DNA from: an uncultured Pelagibacteraceae bacterium | GTDB lineage: Bacteria > Pseudomonadota > Alphaproteobacteria > Pelagibacterales > Pelagibacteraceae | Assembly (NCBI GenBank): GCA_902543535.1 | Contig: CACBYG010000001.1 | Coordinates: 62,001 to 126,000, forward strand | Length of the DNA: 64,000 bases | Direction of reading: 5' to 3' | Shown here: one piece after another, positions 19,008 through 27,811 of the stretch | Layout: each line of letters begins with the position of its first letter | Position numbering within the stretch: position 1 is the stretch's first letter | Made by a program: the position numbers and the translations under genes | The notes under the pieces: generated by a model | What the model saw: the letters and a program-made list of their open reading frames with translations, nothing else | The model's database searches: none | What the model was told of the DNA's origin: nothing

Positions 19008-19933
19008 TTGGTTTTATATACAGCAGATTTAATTTGATGGTTATCATTTAAATTTAAAATTATTGAGGCATATTTAGGCATATTCTTAAACATATTTTGA
19101 GTAATTCTTTGATAAGTTTGCATAAAATTAATCACATCCACTTTACTCATTATTTTATGGCTTCTTTTATTCTTAGTTTTGAGCCAAAGTTTTTTCTCCT
19201 GCTTTAATCGCCATTTTTGTAACAAGCTGAAGCTTTTAGCTTTTAAGTAAATCATACAATTAAGCTGTGAGTATAGCTTTTTATATTTTTTTTTTAATTG
19301 TTCATTTACGTGTTTTCTCCAAATTAAATTTTGATCATCAGTTTTCTCAAGAGAATTTATTGGCTTTTTTAAAGTTTTATTTATCTCTGCTCTAGCACCA
19401 ACACACCAACCTTCAAATATTATTATGTCTGGTTGTTCATTAATATTATTCCAGTTTTTCTTAGGAAATCTATCATCTATAGCCTTGTTAAAATTTGGCA
19501 CTTTCAATTTTTTAAATCTTTTATTTTTTGCTTTTTTAAAAAAATCTAACATCATCTTAATATCATGGGTTCCTGGTACTCCCCTCGTCATTAACATTGG
19601 GTGAACTTTTTTTGATAAATTTATTCTTTCTTTTCTTGTTTTATAAAAATCATCAATCGAAATTTTAAATACTTTTAATTTGAAATATTTTTCTAATATA
19701 ATTCTTATAATTGAGCTAATTGTAGTTTTACCAGTTCCTTGTCCCCCAGCTAAACCAATAAAATAAGGTTTTTTTTTGTTTGCTTTTTTTGCAATCCAAA
19801 AACATATTGGGATCAAAAAAGACTTTATCATCTTTTCTTTATTTTTAAATTTATCAGTAGAAGTTTCTTGAGATGTAATAAACTTTACGCAGTCATTTTT
19901 CACCTTATTAAAACAAAGACTTACCGATTGCAT
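19004..19933 (-). CDS. P-loop kinase, probable D-glycerate 3-kinase
   Basis: A 309-residue P-loop kinase related to the plant/yeast glycerate kinase (GLYK) and PRK-like fold. Walker A is GLAGGQGTGKTTISS near residue 80. ISIDDFYKTR follows, and a family-specific IIFEGWCVGAR near residue 170 is the recognisable D-glycerate 3-kinase signature, with HPMLMTRGVPGTHD between them. It would feed glycerate into lower glycolysis as 3-phosphoglycerate. It is rich in lysine, as expected for an AT-rich genome. Phosphoribulokinase-like or uridine-kinase-like roles are less likely. Confidence 0.78.
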   Translation of the reverse strand: MQSVSLCFNKVKNDCVKFITSQETSTDKFKNKEKMIKSFLIPICFWIAKKANKKKPYFIGLAGGQGTGKTTISSIIRIILEKYFKLKVFKISIDDFYKTRKERINLSKKVHPMLMTRGVPGTHDIKMMLDFFKKAKNKRFKKLKVPNFNKAIDDRFPKKNWNNINEQPDIIIFEGWCVGARAEINKTLKKPINSLEKTDDQNLIWRKHVNEQLKKKYKKLYSQLNCMIYLKAKSFSLLQKWRLKQEKKLWLKTKNKRSHKIMSKVDVINFMQTYQRITQNMFKNMPKYASIILNLNDNHQIKSAVYKTK

Positions 19934-19938
19934 AAAGA

Positions 19939-20304
19939 TTATTTTTTTTTGTCTAAAGGATGATTTTGTCCATCATTAATTGGAACATTTTCTAGTGCAA
20001 GTGTATCAATCTCATCTATACATCCAACATTAAAGCCTGTCATTGCTGGATTTATTCTTGGATTATGATGGGTATAAATTCCACAGTCAGAGCAAAAGTA
20101 ATGTTTCGCAACCTTTGAATGAAATTGATAAAGTTTTAATTTATCTTCACCTTTAATAATTTTAAAATCTTCATTTTTTACCATCGACATAATTGCACCT
20201 TTTCTTTTACAAATAGAACAATTACATTTTATTACTTTGGCTAAATCTCCATCTACATTAATCTCTGCCTCTACACTTCCACAATGACATTTTAGTATTT
20301 TCAT
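19939..20304 (-). CDS. GFA-family zinc protein
   Basis: A 121-residue Mss4-like protein of the GFA family (named after glutathione-dependent formaldehyde-activating enzyme). Zinc ligand pairs are visible as CHCGS near residue 7, CNCSIC near residue 28 and FCSDCG near residue 71. Members bind zinc and, in one case, glutathione; the actual reaction of most is unknown, so no enzymatic claim is made. It sits between the SOUL protein and glycerate kinase genes with gaps of only a few bases. Confidence 0.82.
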   Translation of the reverse strand: MKILKCHCGSVEAEINVDGDLAKVIKCNCSICKRKGAIMSMVKNEDFKIIKGEDKLKLYQFHSKVAKHYFCSDCGIYTHHNPRINPAMTGFNVGCIDEIDTLALENVPINDGQNHPLDKKK

Positions 20305-20310
20305 ATTTAT

Positions 20311-20868
20311 TTATCCTTTGTTTATATCTACTCTAAACATTATTTCATTTCTTTTTAGCATTGGCAGAGTAAATGGTGAATTATAAGAAGCCCTTATTGG
20401 AGGACTTAAAATTGTGATTTTATCTTTTTTAAGTTCTTCTTCCAGAATTTCTTTGTTTTTTAAAAAATTTGTATCTGATGATCTTCCAGAATATTTTATC
20501 ACTGCATAATATCCACCTTCTATAGTTAAAATCTTTATATCTGAATTAGATGGCTTGGGTGCATTGTCTTTATTAAATTTTGATGGCAAATAAAACTGCA
20601 TTGTCATATTTCCGTTCTTAATTTCTTCGGTTACTGGAACAGTCATTTTAATTTCTTTTTTTTGCTCATTATTTCCTGAAATATAATTAAATAACTTTCT
20701 AAAACCATTACCCTGTGTTGTGTTAGTTTCTATCACCAAACGATCAAAATATTTTCTTATTTCATAGTTATTATTTTCATTTATTATCTCGTAGTTTGCT
20801 TCTTCATATGCCATGGTTTGAGAACTTAAGGTTAATATTGAAATTAAAATTAGTAAAATTTTTTTCAT
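20311..20868 (-). CDS. SOUL-family haem-binding-like protein, exported
   Basis: A 185-residue protein with a signal peptide ending near TMA (residue 19), then the SOUL/HBP fold. Signatures are YEIINENNNYEIRKY, the central KKEIKMTVPVTEEI and the C-terminal RNEIMFRVDI. Eukaryotic members bind haem or porphyrin. Bacterial exported members are poorly understood and not all bind haem. It is the first gene in the minus-strand run towards recA, divergent from umuD. Confidence 0.82.
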   Translation of the reverse strand: MKKILLILISILTLSSQTMAYEEANYEIINENNNYEIRKYFDRLVIETNTTQGNGFRKLFNYISGNNEQKKEIKMTVPVTEEIKNGNMTMQFYLPSKFNKDNAPKPSNSDIKILTIEGGYYAVIKYSGRSSDTNFLKNKEILEEELKKDKITILSPPIRASYNSPFTLPMLKRNEIMFRVDINKG

Positions 20869-20931
20869 TTTTAATTATTTAAACTATCTCTGGTTGAAGT
20901 TATCCACAACCATACAAAATGTAGTTAGGAT

Positions 20932-20980
20932 GTTCACCTTTTGATTCACTTTTGATTCAGTTACAGACTCAAAATACAAC
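20932..20980 (+). promoter_or_regulatory. Candidate umuDC promoter and operator with direct repeats
   Basis: Two adjacent 11-base direct repeats CTTTTGATTCA occupy 20938-20948 and 20949-20959, with GTTC just before at 20932-20935. This gives three TTC half-sites in helical register. TTGATT (20952-20957) and TACAAC (20975-20980) are 17 bases apart and could form the promoter, so a bound repressor would cover the -35. The match to GTTC-N7-GTTC is imperfect. Confidence 0.4.
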
Positions 20981-21000
20981 CTCTTGAGTGTATTGTATAA

Positions 21001-21426
21001 ATGCGCTATAAATTAGAACAAAACAAGAACATGAAACTAACAATCCCTTATTATCTACATAAAGCAGGCGCTGGTTTTCCGTCACCTGCCACTGATTATA
21101 TCGAAGAAGATATTGATCTGAACATGCATTTAATAAGAAATGTTCCAGCTACTTTCATTATCAGAGTGCAAGGTAAATCCATGGTGGATGTTGGGATTAA
21201 TGATGGAGATTTATTGGTGGTTGATAAAAGTTTGAAACCAAAAAACTTTTCAACAGTGATTGCAAATGTTCATGACGAGTTAGTGGTAAAAACTTTAGTT
21301 CAAGAGCGAGATAAAAAATTTTTAACGTCAGGATCTAAAGAATTTGCTGACAGAATTTTAATTAATGAAGAACAAGATATTTTTATTTGGGGAGTAGTTA
21401 CTTATGTCATCCATTCTACGTACTAA
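21001..21426 (+). CDS. umuD: UmuD-like SOS mutagenesis protease
   Basis: A 141-residue S24-family protein. Using ATG 21001, its numbering matches E. coli UmuD: cleavage site Ala24-Gly25 in KAGAGFPSPA, nucleophile Ser60 in QGKSMVD, and general base Lys97 in LVVKTL. This agreement favours the first ATG over the one at 21031. RecA filament would trigger removal of the first 24 residues, giving the UmuD' partner of the error-prone polymerase. It overlaps umuC by 23 bases. Confidence 0.94.
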   Translation: MRYKLEQNKNMKLTIPYYLHKAGAGFPSPATDYIEEDIDLNMHLIRNVPATFIIRVQGKSMVDVGINDGDLLVVDKSLKPKNFSTVIANVHDELVVKTLVQERDKKFLTSGSKEFADRILINEEQDIFIWGVVTYVIHSTY

Positions 21427-22681
21427 AAAAATAGCATTAGTTGATTGCAATTCTTTTTATGTTTCTTGTGAAAGATTATTTAATCCCAAAATAAGAAAAA
21501 AACCTGTTGTTGTTTTATCTAATAACGATGGTTGCATCATTTCAAGATCTAATGAGGCAAAAGCTTTAGGAATTAAAATGGGTGAGCCCTACTTTAAAGG
21601 AAAAGATATTATCATTAAAAATAAAGTTGAGGTTTTTTCCTCAAATTACTCTTTATATGGAGATTTATCTAGAAGAGTGATGCGAACTCTTAAAAGATTT
21701 AATTCAGAAATAGAAGTATATTCAATTGATGAAGCATTTTTAGATTTATCTAATTTTCCTGATGAAGATATAGAAAAAATTGGTAAAGAAATCAGAGAAA
21801 CTGTTTTACAATGGACAGGTATTCCAACTAGTATTGGAATTGCCAAAACAAAAACTTTAAGTAAAATTGCAAATCATATTGCAAAGAAAAAGCAATCAGG
21901 AGTTACTAGTTTAATTGGTATAGAAAACTTAGATCCTATTTTAGAAAAAGTTGAAATTAATGATGTGTGGGGTGTTGGCAGACAACTAACTAAGTTTTAT
22001 CAAAAACATGGAATTTATAATGCCAAACAATTAAAGAATAAATCTAACACATGGATCAAAAAATCTTCTAATGTTCTAAGTTCAAGAACAGCAATGGAGC
22101 TTAGAGGAATTCCTTGTATAGGTTTAGAAACTACTACCACTAAAAGAAAGAGTTGTGTCGTATCCAGATCGTTTGGAAAAAGAATTGAAACATTTCAAGA
22201 GTTAAAAGAAGCAGTTGCAAACTATTGTTTAAATGCCTCTGAAAAAATTAGATCAGAGTCTTTGGTTACAAAAGCAATTACAGTTTTTGTTAGAACCAGT
22301 CCTTTCCAAAGAAACTTTGGCTATTATTCAAATGCAAAAACAGTTGATTTTCCAATTGCAACTAACAACAGTATTGAAATAGTTAAGACAGCGATTTCAG
22401 TACTTGAGAGTATTTTTAAAAATGGATACCGATATCAAAAAGCAGGGGTAATGCTAACAGGATTATCTAATGCTAGTGATAAAACAAATTTATTTACCTC
22501 TGAAAAAGATGAAAAAATAAATAGCTTGATGAGATCAATTGATAATACCAATCATCGATATGGGAGATCTACTTTGAGTGTTGCAAGCGCTGGAGTTCAC
22601 AAAAAATGGAATATGAGAAGACAATACTCTTCTAAAATAGATACTGCTGATTTTTATTGTTTACCAACGATTAGAGCTTGA
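21404..22681 (+). CDS. umuC: Y-family DNA polymerase V subunit UmuC
   Basis: A 425-residue UmuC of full length. The catalytic acidic residues are in ALVDCNSFYVSCERLF (near residue 13) and YSIDEAFLDL (near residue 106), followed by helix-hairpin-helix and little-finger domains. KTNLF near residue 367 matches the sliding-clamp binding motif region. A GGAG ribosome site lies nine bases ahead of ATG 21404, inside umuD. With UmuD' it carries out translesion synthesis after DNA damage. No classical dinB or imuB is seen here. Confidence 0.95.
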   Translation: MSSILRTKKIALVDCNSFYVSCERLFNPKIRKKPVVVLSNNDGCIISRSNEAKALGIKMGEPYFKGKDIIIKNKVEVFSSNYSLYGDLSRRVMRTLKRFNSEIEVYSIDEAFLDLSNFPDEDIEKIGKEIRETVLQWTGIPTSIGIAKTKTLSKIANHIAKKKQSGVTSLIGIENLDPILEKVEINDVWGVGRQLTKFYQKHGIYNAKQLKNKSNTWIKKSSNVLSSRTAMELRGIPCIGLETTTTKRKSCVVSRSFGKRIETFQELKEAVANYCLNASEKIRSESLVTKAITVFVRTSPFQRNFGYYSNAKTVDFPIATNNSIEIVKTAISVLESIFKNGYRYQKAGVMLTGLSNASDKTNLFTSEKDEKINSLMRSIDNTNHRYGRSTLSVASAGVHKKWNMRRQYSSKIDTADFYCLPTIRA

Positions 22682-22711
22682 TTTATTAAACTTTTTGAAT
22701 AAAAAAAGACT

Positions 22712-22933
22712 ATGCAAAACCAAGAAATAATAAAAATAATAGAAAACCTAGGAGGGCGAAGAGGTTATGAGGAGAAAAGAGCCTCAAAATTAGGTTTTAC
22801 ATGTCTCTACGATTATTTTGAAAATAAAATATTAAAGAAACAGAAAGCTATTGAAAACGAGCAAAAAGAATTGGAAGCCACAAGAGTTAACAATCAACCA
22901 AAAGCTGCTAAAAAAAACTGTAGTTGTTGCTAA
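22712..22933 (+). CDS. Small protein of unknown function with CSCC tail, downstream of umuC
   Basis: A 73-residue unrecognised protein, 30 bases after umuC on the same strand. The N-terminal half is predicted helical (NQEIIKIIENLGGRRGYEEK). A lysine- and glutamate-rich segment follows, and the last five residues are NCSCC, three cysteines suited to metal binding or redox chemistry. No membrane segment or signal is seen. Its position suggests co-expression with umuDC, hence possibly DNA-damage inducible. It overlaps the convergent DUF1501 gene by four bases. Confidence 0.6.
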   Translation: MQNQEIIKIIENLGGRRGYEEKRASKLGFTCLYDYFENKILKKQKAIENEQKELEATRVNNQPKAAKKNCSCC

Positions 22934-24081
22934 GCTTTAAAAAGTTTGTCAGTTAGATTTTGTAAATTCTCTCCCCAAAAAACATCTTTTTGAATACGCT
23001 TAAAATCTAAATCAAATACAGTTGACATTGCAGATGCATAAATTGATCTAGCATCAATAGTAGAGTTTAAATCTCTTCCTTCAAATAATTCTTTTCTTTT
23101 TAATCCAGGCCAATCTGTGTGTACTTGAGCCTTTTTAACCAACCCACCTGCCATTAAAACAGCTGAGCCATAACCATGTTCAGTTCCATTGCTACTATTT
23201 TGTTTAATTGTTCTGCCAAATTCAGTTAATGTTACTATTAGTGAATTATTAAATGCTTCTTTCGACATCGATTGTTTTAAACCATTTACTATCCTGTCAT
23301 AGTCAGAAAGGCAATCTGCATGTGCTCCATTTGTTGCTCCTTGTGCAGCATGCGTATCAAACCCGTCTACTTCGAACACAGCCACTCTTGGCCCATTTGG
23401 TTTTGATAGTTCCACGCCTGCATTACTTGCAAGAACCCAACTATCATCACTTGAAGTGTTTTTTAAACCACGATTCATAATTATTTTTAAATTTTCACCT
23501 AATAATTTTTCATCGTGATCTTTATAGGCTTGTTCAATAAGACTAAGGGTTGATCTGCTAGGAAGTTTTTTACCTACCGGAAAATAATTATTATTCATGG
23601 GCACCCCTCTAATTAATAAAGGCATAGGTAGAGCAAGAGCCAAACCTTTTCCTGTTAGACCAGCAACTTTCATACCTCTTCCAAGCCAACCTGTTTTTTC
23701 TTGATAAGGTACTTTGCCTCCTGACTCCATTAAATTTTGACCATCAAAGTGAGATCTTCCTGTATATGGAATATTTGTTGCGTGAACGGCAGCACTTAAA
23801 TTTTCATCCCAAAGTCTTTTAAATGTCTTAAGAGCAGGGTGTAAATCAAAATCAGTTGTTAATGTTAAAGTCCGATCAAGATTAATTTTACTTCTAAGTT
23901 TTTCAAAGTTTTTATCTCCTTTAATTGGAATAGCACACAAACCATCCATGCCACCTCGTAACATAATAACTATTAAATTCTTTTTAGGACCATCGCTAGC
24001 TAATGTTGGTGCAGCAAACCCAGCAAAATACAGTGAAGTCAGTGCAGTTGTTTTTAAAAAATCTCTTCTATTTATCCTCAT
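22930..24081 (-). CDS. DUF1501 protein with Tat signal
   Basis: A 383-residue protein opening RINRRDFLKTTALTSLYFAG, a twin-arginine signal, so it is exported folded. The mature part is alkaline-phosphatase-superfamily-like (DUF1501). Landmarks are VIMLRGGMDGL near residue 40, GRSHFDGQNLMESG near residue 107, VFEVDGFDTHAAQG near residue 233, and TLTEFGRTIKQNSSNGTEHG near residue 290, supplying metal-binding Asp/His candidates. Its function is unknown. It is paired with the upstream DUF1800 gene (overlap of four bases), a widespread conserved pair. Confidence 0.85.
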   Translation of the reverse strand: MRINRRDFLKTTALTSLYFAGFAAPTLASDGPKKNLIVIMLRGGMDGLCAIPIKGDKNFEKLRSKINLDRTLTLTTDFDLHPALKTFKRLWDENLSAAVHATNIPYTGRSHFDGQNLMESGGKVPYQEKTGWLGRGMKVAGLTGKGLALALPMPLLIRGVPMNNNYFPVGKKLPSRSTLSLIEQAYKDHDEKLLGENLKIIMNRGLKNTSSDDSWVLASNAGVELSKPNGPRVAVFEVDGFDTHAAQGATNGAHADCLSDYDRIVNGLKQSMSKEAFNNSLIVTLTEFGRTIKQNSSNGTEHGYGSAVLMAGGLVKKAQVHTDWPGLKRKELFEGRDLNSTIDARSIYASAMSTVFDLDFKRIQKDVFWGENLQNLTDKLFKA

Positions 24082-25517
24082 GCTTTTAAAAACTCCGGAT
24101 GGTTAAATAACAATACATTTCTCTCACTTTTTCGATTAACCATATTTTTAAATAAGTATTTCAATATCTTTTCTGGTTGATCAAAATTTTTTAAAATAAT
24201 TTTTTCGTAAAATTCGTTATTTTCATTTTCGGGTTTAGAAAATTTATAACTTCTATCTGCATAAACTAATCTTCTTATTAATAATTCTGGAGACATCCAA
24301 TCATCCGAAAGGTCAGACCATCCATTAGGCTGTTTTGCTCTGTAGGGATGATGCCCAATTCTTTTGAGAATTTTTTCTGGAGTTCTTTGTATTTTTGAGG
24401 GTTTTGTCCCTAATTTATATGACTCCATAGTTTTATGTGATGGAGGCCATTGCAAATCTCCAATTTTAGCAACTTGAATGAACCAATTTTCTGGGGTTTG
24501 GAACTTTTTAAATTTATTATTATTTTCAAATGCAACTTTAATTGCCGCTTTATGTATTTCGGGAAGAAATCCATCAGATTTTTTAAAGGCATCAATAATA
24601 GGTTGTTTCATTTGTTTTGTGGGCTCATCAGTAATTAAATATTTACATAATCTATCTGCTACAAAATCTCTACAATTTGGGTGATTGACCAAATCTTTTA
24701 TAACCACTGCTAAACTTTTCTTTCCACTTTTGTATTCTTTTCCCAAAACATTTTTTTTACCTGTCTGGTGATATTCGCTATTAAACCAAACATTTCCTGT
24801 TTCTAATTTTTTTTTGCTCCATCTGTGCTGCCAACCTGTCATAATGTATGCAAGCTGAACAACATCTTCTTGGGTATAGCCAGCTTTAGGAGAGACCGTA
24901 TGAAGTTCTAACAATTCTCTTGCGTGATTTTCATTTATTGTAGCAGGTTCTTTTTTTCTTCTTCTCCACTCTTGACTGGCTGTAACACTCTTAGGTCCTG
25001 CACTTTCACTATTATCTAAATGATGAATCATTGCCCACGAAGTTGTTACATCATAAACCATTTTTTCAAATGTTTGATTTAAATTAGGTCGAATAACTTC
25101 TCTATGATATGGGCCTGTAGAGTAATTAGCTAAAAAATCTTTTTCACTTATTGCAAAAAAATTTCCCCAGAACATCCAAAGTTTTGCAAACACAGGGTTT
25201 TGGCTACTGATACCTTCATTATGCCTAATGGATATCTCTAATGACTCCCAAAATTTTTGACCTGTCTCATGTCTTAATAAATCTTTATAAGTTTTATAAA
25301 GGGTTTTGTCGTCTTTATATTTTTTTCTTAAAACTTTTCTATCTCCATAAACCCAATCTTTGTAATGGTTCCTTAATTCTTTTTCTGAATATATTTTACC
25401 TTGCCAAGATAATTTAGGAACTTCTTCTACTTGATTTAGAGCCCAATTTAATGGGTCTGTAGGAACTTCTTCGTTAGGCCCTATTCCAAATGCAACTTTC
25501 CTAAAAAAGTTTTTCAT
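24078..25517 (-). CDS. DUF1800 protein
   Basis: A 479-residue DUF1800 protein. Conserved stretches are NENHARELLELHTVS, GYTQEDVVQLAYIMTGW and HPNCRDFVADRLCKYLI. No obvious signal peptide or membrane segment is seen, although many relatives are exported. Biochemical function is unknown. The tight overlap with the Tat-exported DUF1501 gene downstream implies joint action, possibly at the cell surface. Confidence 0.85.
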   Translation of the reverse strand: MKNFFRKVAFGIGPNEEVPTDPLNWALNQVEEVPKLSWQGKIYSEKELRNHYKDWVYGDRKVLRKKYKDDKTLYKTYKDLLRHETGQKFWESLEISIRHNEGISSQNPVFAKLWMFWGNFFAISEKDFLANYSTGPYHREVIRPNLNQTFEKMVYDVTTSWAMIHHLDNSESAGPKSVTASQEWRRRKKEPATINENHARELLELHTVSPKAGYTQEDVVQLAYIMTGWQHRWSKKKLETGNVWFNSEYHQTGKKNVLGKEYKSGKKSLAVVIKDLVNHPNCRDFVADRLCKYLITDEPTKQMKQPIIDAFKKSDGFLPEIHKAAIKVAFENNNKFKKFQTPENWFIQVAKIGDLQWPPSHKTMESYKLGTKPSKIQRTPEKILKRIGHHPYRAKQPNGWSDLSDDWMSPELLIRRLVYADRSYKFSKPENENNEFYEKIILKNFDQPEKILKYLFKNMVNRKSERNVLLFNHPEFLKA

Positions 25518-25535
25518 AAATAAAAAATATAAAAA

Positions 25536-26408
25536 TTACTTAATTTTTTCAATATCATTTATATTTGTTAAACAATTATTAAATTCATCAATATTTTCTC
25601 TCAAAGCTAAACTAGAGATTGAATAAATCATAATCAACAATAAAACTAAGGGTAAAGAGGTTATAACTGAAGCATTACTTTTTATTAGCAAAATATAAAA
25701 AACAATAAACAAAGCAGAACGGATTAGGACTGTTTTCCTATAAACACTAATAATTGAAAGAGAGTGTTTTAATAAATTGAAAAAACTCATTTGTGATGGT
25801 CCAAAATATCTGGTTCCTCTAATAGATGGTAAAGGTACTAAATCTTTCTCTATTTTTCTTAATGACCCGGAAAAACTACTCCAGGTAGCTTTTTCTTTTA
25901 ACATTTTTTCAATTGTTGATTTTGATAGACAAGTAAAGTTTCCAAATTTAATTGACTGACCTGTAAATGCTAAAGTTAAAAACTTGTGAAATTTATAGCA
26001 TATTTGAAAAAATAACCCTTCAGATCTCTTAACTCTTTCTCCTATAATAGATTGTTCTCCTACCCGTTCAGAAAGTTCAATAAAATTTTTAATTTCCTCA
26101 GGTCTATCTTCCCCATCTCCATCCATTGGTATTACATAATCAAACTCTTTTTTTTCATAAATATATTTCAATCCTGAGGCAATACACCTTGCGTGTCCTC
26201 TATTTTGTTTCATATTGATGATTTCAAAAGAATGAATGTTTTCTAGATTTGGGTAAGTATCTATAATTTGTTGTGATGAGGCATCATTTATTACTAAAAT
26301 TGATATTTCAGCATTTACTCCATTTAGCTCTTCATTAATATTTTCAATTAATTTTGTTAAAGAATCTCTATCGTTATAAATAGGAATTAAAATTGTATAC
26401 TTTTTCAT
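25536..26408 (-). CDS. GT2 glycosyltransferase with C-terminal membrane helices
   Basis: A 290-residue GT2 enzyme. The GT-A domain begins TILIPIYNDRDSLTKLIENI, with VINDASSQ and the metal-binding DGDGEDRPEEI near residue 96. Two hydrophobic helices near residues 227-270 anchor it in the inner membrane. The layout is that of polyprenyl-phosphate hexose synthases (DPM1-like), which load a sugar from a nucleotide donor onto a lipid carrier. The next gene downstream of the GT-C type in the same run could use the product. Confidence 0.8.
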   Translation of the reverse strand: MKKYTILIPIYNDRDSLTKLIENINEELNGVNAEISILVINDASSQQIIDTYPNLENIHSFEIINMKQNRGHARCIASGLKYIYEKKEFDYVIPMDGDGEDRPEEIKNFIELSERVGEQSIIGERVKRSEGLFFQICYKFHKFLTLAFTGQSIKFGNFTCLSKSTIEKMLKEKATWSSFSGSLRKIEKDLVPLPSIRGTRYFGPSQMSFFNLLKHSLSIISVYRKTVLIRSALFIVFYILLIKSNASVITSLPLVLLLIMIYSISSLALRENIDEFNNCLTNINDIEKIK

Positions 26409-26411
26409 AAA

Positions 26412-27734
26412 CTATCTTGAGCCCACACAAACATTATCAAGGCACATGTAATCTTTCAATTGATCTAGTTTAGATCTTTCTACAAAACCTTCCCAAACTG
26501 GTCTTGATTTTAAGTGAAAAGATAAATTACCAGCATTCCATTCATTACCTAAAACTACATTAATCTCCGAGTCAAATTGTTGGTCCCAAGCGTATTGTGT
26601 TTTGATAGCAATTTCTTTTCCTGGATAATCTGTTCTTTTTTCGTCTTTTGAAATTGATACATATGCATAGAGCGCTGGTGATAAAAAGAAAAAGAATACA
26701 AATCCAATCACAAATGGTTTTAATCTTTTTATATTGATTTGAGTTTGAAGCATATAGACGAAGAATGTACCAAAAAATAAATAAAATGGTGTCATCCACA
26801 TAGTTCTAATTTTTGATCCAGTTATAAATGAAGTTAAAAACATTAAAAAGATTGGTAAAAGATTAATGGATAACAAAAAAAGTAATTTTTTATCCTTAAA
26901 ATTTATTTTAAATTTTATTTTCTGAACTAATAGCCAAGTTAAAATAAAAAATGGAATTAATATCCCAATTTGTTTTCCTATAAAAATTAAAGGAAATTGA
27001 ATATGGTTTATTAAGCTTGATTGCTCTAAACCTGTTCTAGCAAGACCATAAGTAATTGTAATAAACTCATTGTTAGTAAGCCAAATAAAGTGAGGTACCA
27101 ATACAACCAAAAATACTTCGGCCGTTATCAAATATTTAAAATTAAACTTTCGATCTTTCTTAATGAAAATTAGATAAATAAACAAAAGATCAATTGACAC
27201 TAAAAGATAAAGAAACAAGTATTTAGATAAAAAACCAAAAGCCGCAAATAGACCAACTAAAAAACAGTCAGAAAATTTAATGTTTTTTCCATTAAATATT
27301 CTCCACGAATAATAAACGGTCAGCGACCAAAATGGAAGTTGGCAAACGTTTACATTAAATTCTGGTGAAGTGAAATTGTAAAAATAAATAGTCTCAATTA
27401 ATAAAACTGAAAGTAAGCCTAATAAATTATTATTTAAGATTTCCTTAGAGAGTTTAAAAACATAACAGAATGAAATAACTAAAAAGATTTGACTAAGCAA
27501 ATAGTAAGCCCAATCTTGTGAGCCAAAAATTTGATAAAAGACTTCTGGAAAAAAAGCGCTCATGGGTGGGTGTTTATTAAATCCCCAATCTAAATTACTA
27601 CCCCAAGCTAAAGCTTCAATGGTATCTAAAGGTAAGTTATGATTAGTAAGCGATGGAATCAAAGTCCAGAAAATTAGGTGAGCTGTAACAAAAATATAAA
27701 AAATATTATTTATATTTTTGCTATTAATGCTCAT
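26412..27734 (-). CDS. GT-C glycosyltransferase (GT39/ArnT-like)
   Basis: A 440-residue polytopic protein with about ten to twelve membrane segments. The first extracytoplasmic loop contains LPLDTIEALAWGSNLDWGFN and HPPMSAFFPEVF, the acidic-residue loop characteristic of PMT_2/ArnT-type transferases. KTQYAWDQQF and ELNVVLGNEWNAGNL-like sequence form a small C-terminal periplasmic part. It should transfer a sugar from a polyprenyl phosphate donor to a periplasmic acceptor, perhaps lipid A or protein. It is three bases from the GT2 gene that may make the donor. Confidence 0.78.
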   Translation of the reverse strand: MSINSKNINNIFYIFVTAHLIFWTLIPSLTNHNLPLDTIEALAWGSNLDWGFNKHPPMSAFFPEVFYQIFGSQDWAYYLLSQIFLVISFCYVFKLSKEILNNNLLGLLSVLLIETIYFYNFTSPEFNVNVCQLPFWSLTVYYSWRIFNGKNIKFSDCFLVGLFAAFGFLSKYLFLYLLVSIDLLFIYLIFIKKDRKFNFKYLITAEVFLVVLVPHFIWLTNNEFITITYGLARTGLEQSSLINHIQFPLIFIGKQIGILIPFFILTWLLVQKIKFKINFKDKKLLFLLSINLLPIFLMFLTSFITGSKIRTMWMTPFYLFFGTFFVYMLQTQINIKRLKPFVIGFVFFFFLSPALYAYVSISKDEKRTDYPGKEIAIKTQYAWDQQFDSEINVVLGNEWNAGNLSFHLKSRPVWEGFVERSKLDQLKDYMCLDNVCVGSR

Positions 27735-27763
27735 TTATAAATATTTATATCAAATCAGGTTGC

Positions 27764-27791
27764 TTGACACCCCTAATTTGCTGAATATACT
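27764..27791 (+). promoter_or_regulatory. Strong sigma-70 type promoter of dksA
   Basis: TTGACA (27764-27769) and TATACT (27786-27791) are separated by 16 bases, the best match to the housekeeping consensus noticed in the window. Transcription would start near 27798, giving a leader of about 14 bases before the dksA ATG at 27812. Confidence 0.75.
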
Positions 27792-27811
27792 CCGGAGCTC
27801 AAAATTGACCT

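Noticed and set aside
24410-24684. Three short overlapping frames within the DUF1800 gene
   Set aside because: They lie in other frames of a conserved coding region and have no start signals or family resemblance.
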